A stretch of 64,000 nucleotides of DNA from Cytobacillus purgationiresistens (GCF_030813235.1 NZ_JAUSUB010000018.1:1-64000), one strand, 5' to 3'. Positions 18,149-28,063 are shown, numbered from the stretch's first letter. A program made the numbers and translations. The notes: generated by a model from the letters alone, not told the origin.

Positions 18149-20200
18149 ATGGTATTAAAAATGAGGATATCCCTAAGAAATTTTTTTGAATCTATTGCTC
18201 AATTCGGCAAAAATTTAATTCAAAAATATCCATTCACAAAAAAGCTGATCACCATTTTTTCATGGATTTCAATCATTGTTCTCGTTCTCAGTATCATTTT
18301 TATGGAAGATGCTCGAAAAATGTTTGTTCAGTTTTTCTGGTCTTTCTATGTTCTGATTCAATTCTGGTTCCTCTGTCGGAGTAAAACATTTACTTGGAAA
18401 AAATACACTTATTTCTTTTTAGCAGGCGCTTGGCTAATTGTTCCGCTTAATACATTTGTTGTTTACACCATGACCTCGATTTTGGGCGGTTCTACAAGTG
18501 ATGGATGGAGCATGGCCTTTCTCACCCCCATTTCAGAGGAGGTGCTGAAGCTGGTTCCACTCATCTTCTATTTATTTTTATCCCGGCGCGCCTCAACATT
18601 GAGCTTAACAGACTATGCACTGATTGGAGCCGCTATAGGTGCTGGGTTTCAATTCTTAGAGGAAACCGCCCGTCGAATGATCACTGGTGGGTTATTTGAT
18701 TATGGCGTCACTTTATTTGGCGGAAAGGTCCTCCATTGGGACCTATTCACCCTTTTCCCTGGTTACTTTGAAGAAAGTTTTCTACCTGATAAAATGACTG
18801 CTGGCCATCCACTTTTAACCGCTATTATTACTCTGGGTATTGGTCTAGCCTTCCGCTTCAAACATAAATTCACCTACTCTACCTTCTTCTTTCCGCTCTT
18901 TTTATTAACTTGGGCCATATTTGATCATGCCATCTGGAATGCTAACTTTCGCGCGCCAGACTGGTTAACTTTTTTCCACGACCTTTTTGGAAGCGGCTAT
19001 GCAGCCAAGCCATTATTTTTACTTATGCTATGTGGCGCTTTATTCATTGACTATCGAGATATAAATACCGTTCGCTCTCAACTTCCTCTTTTAAAACACG
19101 AAAGGATGATTCAGCCTTTTTCAGAAATATGGCAGCTTTGCAGATCTTTCTTATTAGACAAACAACGTTATATATCTTTGTTACTCTTTTATCGTGAGCG
19201 CCGTGAAGTAGGTCTTACCATCGTTCATGGAAATCATGAAGCTAAAGAGTTGCTTTCAGGACTAAACTCAAACATGCTGAAATCTTTTACTGCATTCGTT
19301 ACCTTATTATTGATTGGATTCACCACCTGGCTTCTTTCGGACATCAGCCTGAATGGTAATAACCCTACTACCTGTTTTGCTTGTTTGTTTGAGAGTTTAC
19401 AGCATTGGTGGAGTGGGCTATCCACCTCTCAAAAAGGGATGATCATTCTCAGTGCATTTGCTCTTACCTTCCCTCTCTTAGGGCTCTGGGGAGCTATTGG
19501 TGCCGTGTCCACCGGGATTGGTTTAGCTGAAAGCGGGAATCAGATTGCAGACATCATTAGAAATCCAAAGAAATTACTTACACCTGAAACAGCTCTAGCA
19601 GCCGGGTTAGGGTTTCTCTTAAGCCGGATTCCTTTCGGTAAACTGGGATCCAAAAAGATAAAAAACTGGCTGGATTCTCTTTTTGGCAAAAGGGACCGCA
19701 CCCCCTCACCACAACGACCTGACAATAACAAACCAAAGCCGCCGAAGAATAATGTTTCATTTAAGCCAGGATATAAAGAGCATTTAGTGAAAGTAGTGGA
19801 TATCGTCAGGAAAAAAGGAAAAGGCATCGTTGGCGGCCATAATCTCGAGCACTTTGAAAAAGCCTTTAAAGATAAAGGCTGGGACCTAGATGAATGTATT
19901 ATTTCTAGGAAAAAGCACCCTACCATTGATGGGGTCTATGAAATAGAATATGGATTTCCTAAGCTTGATATGGAAGGAAAGATTATTCCTGGGGAGCTAA
20001 AAAATGTCTCTCATCCCAAAACAGTATATGATCCGAAAGTAATTTCTGATGAACAAATCATTCAATGGGGTGAGGAAGCAATGAAGAATGGAACCATCAA
20101 TGGCAGAGAAATTGTTGGAACATCTTCCAATGGGCTAGAGTTTAGAGGCTTTATTAATGAGCATGGTGAAATATCAAACTTCTTCCCAACATTAGATTAA
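18149..20200 (+). CDS. PrsW-like membrane peptidase fused to CdiA-type C-terminal nuclease toxin
   Basis: About 683 residues from the ATG at 18149 (GGAG 8 nt upstream; an earlier GTG at 18140 is possible). Residues 30-300 form a multi-helix PrsW-family metallopeptidase: SEEVLKLV, then GFQFLEETARR and FDHAIWNA supply the conserved Glu, Glu and His motifs. Two more membrane segments follow near residues 390-470, then a Pro/Lys linker (RTPSPQRPDNNKPKPPKN). The last 140 residues are a polymorphic-toxin domain: GGHNLEHFEKAFKDKGWD, ECIISRKKHPTIDGVYEIEY, KTVYDPKVISDEQI and ISNFFPTLD, resembling CdiA C-terminal (EndoU-like) ribonuclease domains. The immunity gene follows after 18 nt. I infer membrane-tethered delivery or proteolytic release of the toxin; this is unproven. 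Confidence 0.82.
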   Translation: MVLKMRISLRNFFESIAQFGKNLIQKYPFTKKLITIFSWISIIVLVLSIIFMEDARKMFVQFFWSFYVLIQFWFLCRSKTFTWKKYTYFFLAGAWLIVPLNTFVVYTMTSILGGSTSDGWSMAFLTPISEEVLKLVPLIFYLFLSRRASTLSLTDYALIGAAIGAGFQFLEETARRMITGGLFDYGVTLFGGKVLHWDLFTLFPGYFEESFLPDKMTAGHPLLTAIITLGIGLAFRFKHKFTYSTFFFPLFLLTWAIFDHAIWNANFRAPDWLTFFHDLFGSGYAAKPLFLLMLCGALFIDYRDINTVRSQLPLLKHERMIQPFSEIWQLCRSFLLDKQRYISLLLFYRERREVGLTIVHGNHEAKELLSGLNSNMLKSFTAFVTLLLIGFTTWLLSDISLNGNNPTTCFACLFESLQHWWSGLSTSQKGMIILSAFALTFPLLGLWGAIGAVSTGIGLAESGNQIADIIRNPKKLLTPETALAAGLGFLLSRIPFGKLGSKKIKNWLDSLFGKRDRTPSPQRPDNNKPKPPKNNVSFKPGYKEHLVKVVDIVRKKGKGIVGGHNLEHFEKAFKDKGWDLDECIISRKKHPTIDGVYEIEYGFPKLDMEGKIIPGELKNVSHPKTVYDPKVISDEQIIQWGEEAMKNGTINGREIVGTSSNGLEFRGFINEHGEISNFFPTLD

Positions 20201-20218
20201 ATAAAGGAGTGAATTTTC

Positions 20219-20581
20219 ATGGAGGATAATAAGCGGCAGTTAATCAATACATTTTATCAGCATATGGGCACAGGAAAGTTTATCAGAATACTGCAGAGCT
20301 ATGCAGACGGTAAAGGCTATGGGACAGAGTACGCTCGCTTTGTCTTCGCTGACTTTTATGAAAAATGGGAAGACGATTATTTTGGGGAAGAAGGCATTGC
20401 GTATTACATTGATTCCCCCTTAGTAAAAGAAGACGAGGAAATCATCCTTGATTACCCAACCTTTTTCCAATATTTGAGGGATGATTGTGAAACCTATTTA
20501 AAAGCGAATCCACAGGATGAAACAGAAGTAAGAACAGTACTAGAAACTATAAAGCAACGATTTAATATTATTGAGCCTTGA
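20219..20581 (+). CDS. CdiI-type ribonuclease toxin immunity protein
   Basis: 120 residues, acidic (many Asp/Glu), small and cytoplasmic: QLINTFYQHMGTGKFIRILQ, YARFVFADFYEKWEDDYFGE, IILDYPTFFQYLRDDCETYL. It resembles the CdiI_4-type immunity proteins that pair with CdiA C-terminal ribonuclease domains, in length, position and acidic, aromatic-rich pattern. It begins 18 nt after the toxin stop with an AAAGGAGTGA ribosome site, so toxin and antidote are co-transcribed. It should bind and block the toxin domain. Confidence 0.75.
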   Translation: MEDNKRQLINTFYQHMGTGKFIRILQSYADGKGYGTEYARFVFADFYEKWEDDYFGEEGIAYYIDSPLVKEDEEIILDYPTFFQYLRDDCETYLKANPQDETEVRTVLETIKQRFNIIEP

Positions 20582-20684
20582 TGGACTTTCCATTAGGGTC
20601 TTTTTTTCTCTTAACTGATTTCTTAGCCTTTATATTTATTAGCTTCATCAAGAAATGTGGTCTTGACTTAAGGCTGACTTTAGA

Positions 20685-20795
20685 TTCGCAGAAACAGATG
20701 AAATTGCAAAAATGATTGTATTTTTAGCATCAGATGACAGCTTTTATATTACTGGACATCAGCTTCTTGTTGTTGGCGGTAGAGGTGCTTTTTAA
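20685..20795 (+). pseudogene. SDR family oxidoreductase, C-terminal fragment
   Basis: 36 codons to TAA at 20793-20795 read DEIAKMIVFLASDDSFYITG then HQLLVVGGRGAF. This is the typical SDR tail (EIA-VxFLASD-S-YITGQ-L-VDGG). Nothing upstream continues it. The remaining sequence between 20582 and 20876 shows no other gene. Confidence 0.75.
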
Positions 20796-20875
20796 AAAAG
20801 CCTCTAAGACTTTTATCTCAAAGGCATTCTATTTACATGAACAGGTATAAACATGCGCTTATTTATACAAAGAAC

Positions 20876-20911
20876 ACCCTATAGACAAAATGTCTATAGG
20901 GTACCTTTTTA
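20876..20911. terminator. Terminator of the gntP-glxK operon
   Basis: Perfect 12-bp stem ACCCTATAGACA/TGTCTATAGGGT with loop AAA, then T5 on the plus strand. It lies directly behind the permease stop on the minus strand. Confidence 0.75.
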
Positions 20912-22264
20912 TCAGACTAAAATGACCCAAAGAATCATAGTCACAATAATTGTCGTTAAACCTTGCATTAATGTAGCCATTGTTTGCGCTTTATAGGCAT
21001 CTGTTACTTTCATGCCTGTAAATTGAGTAACCACCCAGAAATAGCTGTCATTTACATGAGAAACTGTCATTGCTCCTGCTCCAATTGCCATAACAACTAA
21101 TGCTAATGGAACCGCACCTTCAATACCTACTACCGGAAGCATTGGCGCAATTAATGATGATGTAAGAACAAGAGATGTGGTTGAAGAACCTTGTGCCGTT
21201 TTTAATGCAGCTGCGATTAAAAACGGTACAAGCAGGAAGAATGCACCTGTAAAGATACCAGCAATATCCCAGCCTTGGATGATCTCTTCAACACCAGAGT
21301 TTTTAATAACCGTTCCGAAAGATCCACCTACACCAGTGATTAACAGAATGGGCGCTGCATCAAGTAACCCTTTCCCAAACCAGCCAGTTAATGTTTCCTC
21401 ATCATATTTAGGCAATAGCGGCAATGCTGCTACTACACCCAATAATAATGCGATAACTGGTTTTCCTATAAATATAAGGAATTGGGCAAATCCACCGTCG
21501 TAACCTAGAACAGAAATGACAGAACCTAATCCAATTAAGATAATTGGGAATAGAATAGGAAAGAATGCTTGAAACGTTGATGGCATTTTCCCAAATGAAG
21601 CAACAACTTTATCGTAGTCAAACTCCTCGCCATCCTCATTTTTTTCTTCAGGAACCTCAATTTTTACCGCTACTTTAACAGCCCATAGGTAACCAACAAT
21701 TGTTGCCGGAATTGCAACAATCAAACCAATTAGAATGACGGTACCCAGATAAGCATCTGCACCGATATTCCCTGCAGCTGCAATTGGACCCGGAGTAGGT
21801 GGTACAAGTGTATGCGTAGCATATAATCCAGTAGCCAACGCAACTGACATGGATGCCAGCGCAACTTTAGCCCGCTTTGCCAACGCTTGTCTTAAACTAT
21901 TTAATATGATAAATCCTGAATCACAGAATACTGGAATAGAAACAATAAAACCGATAATACTCATTGCAAGCTGTGGTCTTTTCGGTCCAACCACACGAAG
22001 AACAACCTCTGCCATACGATAAGCAGCGCCTGCCTTTTCAAGAATAACCCCAATGATTGTACCAAATACAATGACTAGACCAATATTGGTCATAATATTG
22101 CCGAATCCTGTATTGATACTTTCAACAATCAAATCGAATGACATGCCTGAGGCAAATCCAACAAACAAAGTACCTAATAAGAGCGACATAAATGGATGAA
22201 GTTTAAATTTCGTCGTTGCAATAACGATTAATAATACACCAAGTGCAATAATTAAGAATAACAT
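20912..22264 (-). CDS. GntP family permease (gluconate/glycerate-type symporter)
   Basis: 450 residues with about 12 membrane segments. Diagnostic stretches of the GntP family include FDLIVESINTGFGNIMTNIG, GTIIGVILEKAGAAYRMAEV, HTLVPPTPGPIAAAGNIGAD and VTQFTGMKVTDAYK at the C-terminus. It is the second gene of an operon with glycerate kinase, 20 nt apart, so the likely substrate is glycerate or a sugar acid giving glycerate, taken up with protons. The ribosome site is TAGGAGG. Confidence 0.92.
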   Translation of the reverse strand: MLFLIIALGVLLIVIATTKFKLHPFMSLLLGTLFVGFASGMSFDLIVESINTGFGNIMTNIGLVIVFGTIIGVILEKAGAAYRMAEVVLRVVGPKRPQLAMSIIGFIVSIPVFCDSGFIILNSLRQALAKRAKVALASMSVALATGLYATHTLVPPTPGPIAAAGNIGADAYLGTVILIGLIVAIPATIVGYLWAVKVAVKIEVPEEKNEDGEEFDYDKVVASFGKMPSTFQAFFPILFPIILIGLGSVISVLGYDGGFAQFLIFIGKPVIALLLGVVAALPLLPKYDEETLTGWFGKGLLDAAPILLITGVGGSFGTVIKNSGVEEIIQGWDIAGIFTGAFFLLVPFLIAAALKTAQGSSTTSLVLTSSLIAPMLPVVGIEGAVPLALVVMAIGAGAMTVSHVNDSYFWVVTQFTGMKVTDAYKAQTMATLMQGLTTIIVTMILWVILV

Positions 22265-22284
22265 CTTGAATTCCTCCTAACCTT

Positions 22285-23424
22285 CTATTTTTTATAAATG
22301 GCATTAAATGTGCGCATTACTTGTTCTGCCGCTGACTCTAACAGTTCATGTGACTCATTCATTGCATCCTGGAGACTCATCGGCCCTTTCATAAGACTAT
22401 GAACACTTGTAATTCCATGTTGGTACAATTCTTCAATTCCCTTACCAATTGAGCCTGCAAGGACGAATACCGGGATTCCTTGTTTTTTCGCTGCTTCTGC
22501 TACACCCATTGGCGTTTTCCCAGAAGCTGTTTGGAAATCACATTGTCCTTCACCTGTAAACACACAGCTTGCACCTTGAATTTTCTCTTCAAAATTTGTA
22601 TATCTAATGACTATATCGATTCCGCGTTCCATTTGGGCAGGGAAAAAGGCTTGGAATGCTCCACCTATGCCACCTGCAGCACCAGCACCCGGCTCATCAT
22701 GCAGTCGAGTACCGGTTGTCTTTTCGATGACATCCGCCCAGCTAGTTAAATTGTGATCAAGCAGCTCTACCATCTCTGGTGTTGCTCCTTTTTGTGGACC
22801 GAATACAAATGATGCCCCATTAGGTCCAATAAATGGGTTCTGTACGTCTGAAGCAATAAGAAATTCACTCTTTTCAATGCGAGAATCAAACTGTCCATTA
22901 TCTATAGTCGCAATCCTTTCAAGCTCTGCCCCTCCAACACCAACTGGGACCCCGCTTTCATCTAAAAGACGCATACCCAACGCTTGGAGCATTCCAGCTC
23001 CACCGTCATTGGTAGCGCTTCCACCAATAGCTAAAATGAACTTTCGATAGCCATCGTCCATTGCTTTTTTCAATAATTCTCCTGTACCAAATGTTGTTGT
23101 TATTAATGGATTTCGTTTTTCGGGTTCAACCAATATTAGTCCTGAAGCACTAGCCATTTCGATGACACATGTTTCTTTATCGCCTAAAATACCGTATTCG
23201 GCTTTTACATCTTCCTGTAATGGACCTGTTACGACTACTTCTACCTTATGTCCGCCTGTAGCTGCCACTAAGCTGTCCATCGTTCCTTCTCCGCCATCCG
23301 CTACTGGAACTAAAACCGTTTCGGCCTTTGGAAACGCTTTCTTGATGCCTTTTTCCATCACACTTGATGCCTCAACAGCAGATAAGCTGCCTTTAAAAGA
23401 ATCTGGCGCAATCACTACTTTCAT
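22285..23424 (-). CDS. glxK: Glycerate kinase (GlxK/GarK family)
   Basis: 379 residues. Family marks: VVIAPDSFKGSLSAVEASSV at the N-terminus, PVADGGEGTMDSLVAATGG, ILAIGGSATNDGGAGMLQAL and FTGEGQCDFQTASGKTPMGV. It phosphorylates D-glycerate, usually to 2-phosphoglycerate, feeding lower glycolysis. The length agrees with the family (375-385). It is first in the operon with GntP, divergent from the CdaR-type regulator. Ribosome site TAGGTGGGG. Confidence 0.95.
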   Translation of the reverse strand: MKVVIAPDSFKGSLSAVEASSVMEKGIKKAFPKAETVLVPVADGGEGTMDSLVAATGGHKVEVVVTGPLQEDVKAEYGILGDKETCVIEMASASGLILVEPEKRNPLITTTFGTGELLKKAMDDGYRKFILAIGGSATNDGGAGMLQALGMRLLDESGVPVGVGGAELERIATIDNGQFDSRIEKSEFLIASDVQNPFIGPNGASFVFGPQKGATPEMVELLDHNLTSWADVIEKTTGTRLHDEPGAGAAGGIGGAFQAFFPAQMERGIDIVIRYTNFEEKIQGASCVFTGEGQCDFQTASGKTPMGVAEAAKKQGIPVFVLAGSIGKGIEELYQHGITSVHSLMKGPMSLQDAMNESHELLESAAEQVMRTFNAIYKK

Positions 23425-23616
23425 TGTTTCCCCACCTAACGTATATCGTGTTATCTTTATTATAAAGATGTGATTGTATGAAAGTCATCGTATTGAATAA
23501 CCAAAAAAATCTGATCTATTGCACTACTTTTTTATCTATTATAAACAGAATATGATATTATCTATCTGATATATAACAAAAAACCTATTCAAATCTTTAA
23601 AACGAGGGTGACCCAA

Positions 23617-24708
23617 ATGCTAACTCAGGAAATTGCTGCTGAAATTGTTAGGCAAACGACGATCAGACTCAACCGAAATATTAATATTATGGATGATCAA
23701 GGAATGATCCTCGCCTCCGGGAATCCTGAACGAATACATCAAATACATGATGGCGCCAGGGAAGTGCTCAGAACGGGAAAAACCATTATCATACATGAGG
23801 ATGACCTGAACAAATGGGAAAATTCCTTACCTGGCATTAATCTACCAATTCAATTCAAACAAAAAATCATCGGTGTCATCGGCATCACTGGCAATCCAGA
23901 AGACATAATGGAATTTGGAGAATTAGTAAAGATGATTACTGAAATGATGATTGAACAATCCTCTGTGGCAGATCAGCTTGAGTGGCAGCAAAAAATCAAA
24001 GATCATATTTTTGATGATTTACTCCAGGAGAATTTGAATGAGAAATCGATCCATCAAAGGCTTGAGCTCGTTGGAATCACGATTAAGCCCCCTTACCAGG
24101 TCTCCGTCATTGAAACAGGTGCAAATCATTTAAAAAGGAACGATATCATTCAATTTTTCGAGGGGATATTTAATAAAAACCATACACTCATTGGCTTTTT
24201 AGGGGTAAACCAGCAATTCATTCTTACTTCCGGCCTTCCCGAAACAAAAGTAAAAGATAAATTAATGAGAACCATCGATTATTGGGAAGCAAAAGGGATT
24301 GTTGTAAAAATTGGTATGGGTACAAGTGGGGATACAATGTCCCATATTCTCCATTCCTATCATGAGTCAATCTCCTCGGTGACATTAAGCGAGACACATC
24401 AGCTTTTCGCAACCTTCAAAGAAGTTGAAACAAAAGCGTTGTTAAACCAGCTTGATGACAAGGCACAACAGTTATATTATGAACGGATTTTAAATGGATT
24501 ATCAGAAAAATTAATCGATACCTTAGAACAGTTTTTTGCAAGTAACCTAAATCTCGGTGAATGCTCAAAGAAAATGTATATTCACCGAAATTCTCTTATT
24601 TATCGCATAAAAAAAATTAAAGATATTACAGGCTATAACCCGCAAAATACAAATGATGTAATCACATTGCAACTGGCTATTTGGCTGAGACAGATGCAGA
24701 GTAAATAA
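23617..24708 (+). CDS. CdaR family sugar-diacid regulator
   Basis: 363 residues from the ATG at 23617 (GAGGGTG 8 nt upstream; an alternative GTG is at 23608). The N-terminal sugar diacid recognition domain spans about residues 1-130 (LTQEIAAEIVRQTTIRLNRN, LPIQFKQKIIGVIGITGNPE). The C-terminal PucR-type helix-turn-helix reads LNLGECSKKMYIHRNSLIYR. CdaR proteins activate glycerate, glucarate or galactarate genes when ligand is bound. Its divergent position predicts that it controls gntP-glxK from the 190-bp shared intergenic region. Confidence 0.93.
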   Translation: MLTQEIAAEIVRQTTIRLNRNINIMDDQGMILASGNPERIHQIHDGAREVLRTGKTIIIHEDDLNKWENSLPGINLPIQFKQKIIGVIGITGNPEDIMEFGELVKMITEMMIEQSSVADQLEWQQKIKDHIFDDLLQENLNEKSIHQRLELVGITIKPPYQVSVIETGANHLKRNDIIQFFEGIFNKNHTLIGFLGVNQQFILTSGLPETKVKDKLMRTIDYWEAKGIVVKIGMGTSGDTMSHILHSYHESISSVTLSETHQLFATFKEVETKALLNQLDDKAQQLYYERILNGLSEKLIDTLEQFFASNLNLGECSKKMYIHRNSLIYRIKKIKDITGYNPQNTNDVITLQLAIWLRQMQSK

Positions 24709-24861
24709 AATGGATCTGCTGTCAAACAGTCTCATATTGATCAATAGATGCCCAATTAAAAACGCAAAAGGCTGTTCAATCAACCTTATTGGTTTTTCAT
24801 TTGCTGCCTCTTTGACCTTTTTTCAGGATATCCCCCTCTCGCTGTTAAAGTGACTGTTGAA

Positions 24862-25020
24862 TTAGGCACTAGCGCTGGGGAAACTAGTGACCCTTTTGAT
24901 TCAGGTCGGACAAACCAGACACTTGTTGGGGAATCTAGTAACCCTTTTGGGACTGGGACTGTCATTTCGGCACTAGTTGGTGCATCTAGCTTCCCTTTTA
25001 GGATTACCATTAGCTTTTCG
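24862..25020. repeat. Three degenerate hairpin repeat units, about 52-bp period
   Basis: Units start with CACTAG or CACTTG near 24867, 24920 and 24971, spaced 53 and 51 bp. Each has the frame GGCACTAG...CTAGTgACCC, with the stem bases changed between units (CACTAG/CTAGTG; CACTTG/CTAGTAA; CACTAG/CTAG). They are recognisably the same design as the array at 1-405. The repeat cluster sits between the convergent cdaR and esterase genes. Confidence 0.75.
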
Positions 25021-25065
25021 GGCAATTGTTGGTTCCTATGCCAACTACTTAAAAGCTGACCTAAA

Positions 25066-25113
25066 TAAAAACGGTTAAAGAAAATAATTGAATTTTCTTT
25101 AACCGTTTTTTTG
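25066..25113. terminator. Strong bidirectional terminator, cdaR/esterase
   Basis: AAACGGTTAAAGAAAA pairs with TTTTCTTTAACCGTTT; long A and T tracts flank it. Confidence 0.92.
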
Positions 25114-25152
25114 TAAATCCGTGTTTTATCATGCATGTGGCTTAAATATGTT

Positions 25153-26613
25153 TTATATCTGAAGCAGTCCTCTTTTTTCTGAGTAAGGGTCTTGAGATAG
25201 ACTGAGTTGGCGATTAAATATAAATGTAGAACGCTTGCTGGAATCATAAGTCGGCCATTGTTGTCCAAGTGCATCCACATTCGGATCACTTGACGTAGCA
25301 AATGCAATCCAAGCAGATTGCATTTGCGCAGCCAGGCCTTGCATTTCTTCATTTACTGTCACATGCAATGATTTAAAATAGCCAAGATTATTAAATATAA
25401 ACGGGATTTCTAATGCATGAACCGCTTTTCCTAGTTGAGGGTGATTGGGCTCAATCCAGTCAAACCGATACATCCAGACAGGGGCAAATTGTGCTTGGGC
25501 CGTCGCAAATTCAATCGCTGGCTTCCAAAATATAAAATCAGTCATGAATTGTGCAGCACCGTCGAGTGTTTCTGGATAAAGCGCTTTAAGCTCTTGAGCA
25601 TGTTCCTCGCCAACTTGCTTTACTAGAACGGCTTCCCTTGTTGATGCAGGTGTTAACGGTGTTTCTTCATCAAAGAAAAAATGCCCTTCATCATGATTTG
25701 TACCAATTAGAAGCGGAATGTCCTTAGCATATCCATTTGCAATGGCTGCAGTTGGATAAAGTGGCAGCGTTTTTTCATCGAGTGTAGGCTGGAACAACAT
25801 CATTCCGTCCGCACCATATTTTTGACCGATTACTTCCCCTGCTTTTATGATTGCTTCTGTCGAAAGTGCGCCTAGTTTGTATAATTGATTTATCCCAATA
25901 CCAAGTTCTGTCAGCACTGATCTCGCAATGTCAGATGCCTTCTGAGGAGAAATGATTTGTGATGCACCGCTTTGCATAATCGCTTTGTGGAATAGTCCTT
26001 TTGCAGCCGGCATAGTTAATAAGCTTGCAATGCTCATGGATCCAGCTGATTCACCGAAGATGGTCACTTGCTCTGGGTCTCCGCCAAAGCTTGAAATATT
26101 CTCTTTCACCCATGTTAAAGCTGCTATTTGATCCAATAAGCCTAAATTAGCTGTATAGCTTTCATCCATACCTGCCAAATGGAGAAAACCAAGTGGACCA
26201 AGGCGGTAATTGAGTGTAACAACTACCACATCCCCTTCTTGGGCAAGTTTAGCTCCATTGTAAAGAGGTGTGCTACCCGAGCCTGAACGGAACGCTCCCC
26301 CATGAATCCAAACCATAACCGGACGTTTCTCTTCAGATTTTAAAGGAGTCCACACATTCAAGTACAGGCAATCTTCTGACATCTGATCTACCGGTGTTCC
26401 CAGTCTTTCTGCAATTTCACGATTTTGCGGACAAACAGACCCGTATTCAGTTGCGTCCCGAGTGCCTTCCCATTCTTCAGGCGCCTTTGGTGGCTGAAAC
26501 CGCAAATCACCTATAGGACTCTTTGCAAAAGGAATCCCTTTCCATACCCTTACCTCTCGTTCGACAAGACCTTTTAATTGTCCTTGCTTTGTTTGAACTA
26601 GCGTATTTTCCAT
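25153..26613 (-). CDS. pnbA: Type B carboxylesterase (para-nitrobenzyl esterase-like)
   Basis: 486 residues. The nucleophile elbow GESAGSMSIASLL contains the catalytic Ser, the oxyanion loop is VWIHGGAFRSGSG, and the N-terminal signatures GIPFAKSPIGDLRFQPP and EDCLYLNVWTP are standard for this family. Acid and His of the triad lie near GTNHDEGHFFF and AVHALEIPFIF. It hydrolyses carboxylic esters in the cytoplasm; the natural substrate is unknown. Closest characterised type is B. subtilis PnbA (about 489 residues). Single gene with GAGGGAGA ribosome site. Confidence 0.92.
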   Translation of the reverse strand: MENTLVQTKQGQLKGLVEREVRVWKGIPFAKSPIGDLRFQPPKAPEEWEGTRDATEYGSVCPQNREIAERLGTPVDQMSEDCLYLNVWTPLKSEEKRPVMVWIHGGAFRSGSGSTPLYNGAKLAQEGDVVVVTLNYRLGPLGFLHLAGMDESYTANLGLLDQIAALTWVKENISSFGGDPEQVTIFGESAGSMSIASLLTMPAAKGLFHKAIMQSGASQIISPQKASDIARSVLTELGIGINQLYKLGALSTEAIIKAGEVIGQKYGADGMMLFQPTLDEKTLPLYPTAAIANGYAKDIPLLIGTNHDEGHFFFDEETPLTPASTREAVLVKQVGEEHAQELKALYPETLDGAAQFMTDFIFWKPAIEFATAQAQFAPVWMYRFDWIEPNHPQLGKAVHALEIPFIFNNLGYFKSLHVTVNEEMQGLAAQMQSAWIAFATSSDPNVDALGQQWPTYDSSKRSTFIFNRQLSLSQDPYSEKRGLLQI

Positions 26614-26695
26614 ATGGATCTCCCTCTTCTCTTTGAAAATAGTAGTATATTTACAATTCGAGAGAGTATATGAAAACCCTTTTATCTTCTTCCAA

Positions 26696-28063
26696 TTAAC
26701 TCGCCATCTTTTTCCTTTTTACTTCTAATCTTTCTTTTTTACGTACTTCTTGGAATTTCTTAGTTTCAGAAACAATCACACCTGATAATAACAGGAGCGC
26801 AATTAAATTTGGTATCGCCATTAATGCATTAAAGATATCGGCAATGTTCCATACAAGCTCCAACTTGAGACCCGCACCAAGCATTACAACGCCCACAAAA
26901 ACCACTTTATAGATAATTGTGCGATGATCGCCGAATAGGTATCCAAAGCATTTCTCTCCATAATATGACCAGCCGATAATTGTTGAATAGGCAAATAAAA
27001 TAATACCGAATATGACAATATAATTACCTACACCTGGCAAAAAGAATTCGAACGCATCACCAGTTAGACTGGATGCATCTCCATGACCCGTATAAATCCC
27101 GCTCATTACAATGGCCAGTCCTGTAACTGTACATACGATAATCGTATCCATAAATGTTCCAGTCATAGACACAAGCGCTTGTCTTCCCGGATAATCTGTC
27201 TTTGCTGCTGCTGCTGCAATTGGCGCAGATCCAAGCCCAGCTTCATTAGAGAATACTCCCCGTGCTACCCCGTAACGAATAGCCATACCGATCGCTCCTC
27301 CTGCAGCCGCAGATGGATTGAATGCTTCACTAATAATTAAAGCAAATGCTGCTGGAACCTCTGTGATATTCATGAGAATAATAACGACACCACCAGCTAA
27401 ATAGAAAAGTGCCATAAAAGGAACAAAGATTGCCGAAACACGGCCTATGCCTTTGATTCCGCCAAGGAGGACGATCCCTGTTAATACCATCAAAACAAAT
27501 CCTGTTATCCAAGGATTAATGTCAAAGTTCGCAGAGAGAGCACCTGCTACTGTATTTGCTTGTGTCATATTGCCGATTCCAAAGGACGCTAAGAAGCCAA
27601 ATAAAGCAAATAATACAGCAAGCCATTTCCAGCCAAGACCTTTTTCGATATAATACATAGGTCCACCGGAAATTTCTCCTTTATGATTCGTCACTCGGTA
27701 TTTGACTGCCAAGATTGCTTCGCCATATTTGGTTGCCATTCCGAAAAAAGCAGCCAACCACATCCAGAAAAGTGCGCCTACACCCCCCATTAAAATGGCT
27801 GATGCTACACCAGTCATATTACCAATTCCTAATGTAGCTGCCATTGCAGTCATTAGGGATTGAAAGTGAGAAATATCCCCTTTATTCTTCTTTTCTTTGT
27901 CGCTTTTACTGAAAGTAAGCTTAAGCGCATAGGGTAAATCTCGAATTTGTAAAAAACCTAGCCTAAAAGTTAAAAGTATACCAGTACCGACTATTAGAAT
28001 TAACGTAACCGGACCCCATACAATATTTCCTATTGTAGCTATGAGACTTTCAAACCATTCCAT
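26696..28063 (-). CDS. AGCS family alanine/glycine:cation symporter
   Basis: 455 residues and about 10-11 membrane segments. Family marks include the N-terminal WGPVTLILIVGTGILLTFRL, GTGNIAGVA-like LGIGNMTGVASAILMGG, KYGEAILAVKYR, RGVFSNEAGLGSAPIAAAAA and GWSYYGEKC. It couples Na+ or H+ entry to alanine or glycine uptake. Monocistronic, ribosome site AAGGAGGAG. I looked for a glycine riboswitch upstream and saw none. Confidence 0.94.
   Translation of the reverse strand: MEWFESLIATIGNIVWGPVTLILIVGTGILLTFRLGFLQIRDLPYALKLTFSKSDKEKKNKGDISHFQSLMTAMAATLGIGNMTGVASAILMGGVGALFWMWLAAFFGMATKYGEAILAVKYRVTNHKGEISGGPMYYIEKGLGWKWLAVLFALFGFLASFGIGNMTQANTVAGALSANFDINPWITGFVLMVLTGIVLLGGIKGIGRVSAIFVPFMALFYLAGGVVIILMNITEVPAAFALIISEAFNPSAAAGGAIGMAIRYGVARGVFSNEAGLGSAPIAAAAAKTDYPGRQALVSMTGTFMDTIIVCTVTGLAIVMSGIYTGHGDASSLTGDAFEFFLPGVGNYIVIFGIILFAYSTIIGWSYYGEKCFGYLFGDHRTIIYKVVFVGVVMLGAGLKLELVWNIADIFNALMAIPNLIALLLLSGVIVSETKKFQEVRKKERLEVKRKKMAS

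Noticed and set aside
24786-25352. 188-residue minus-strand frame
   Set aside because: It runs across the hairpin repeats, a terminator and the 3' end of the esterase gene in another frame. No homology-like features.
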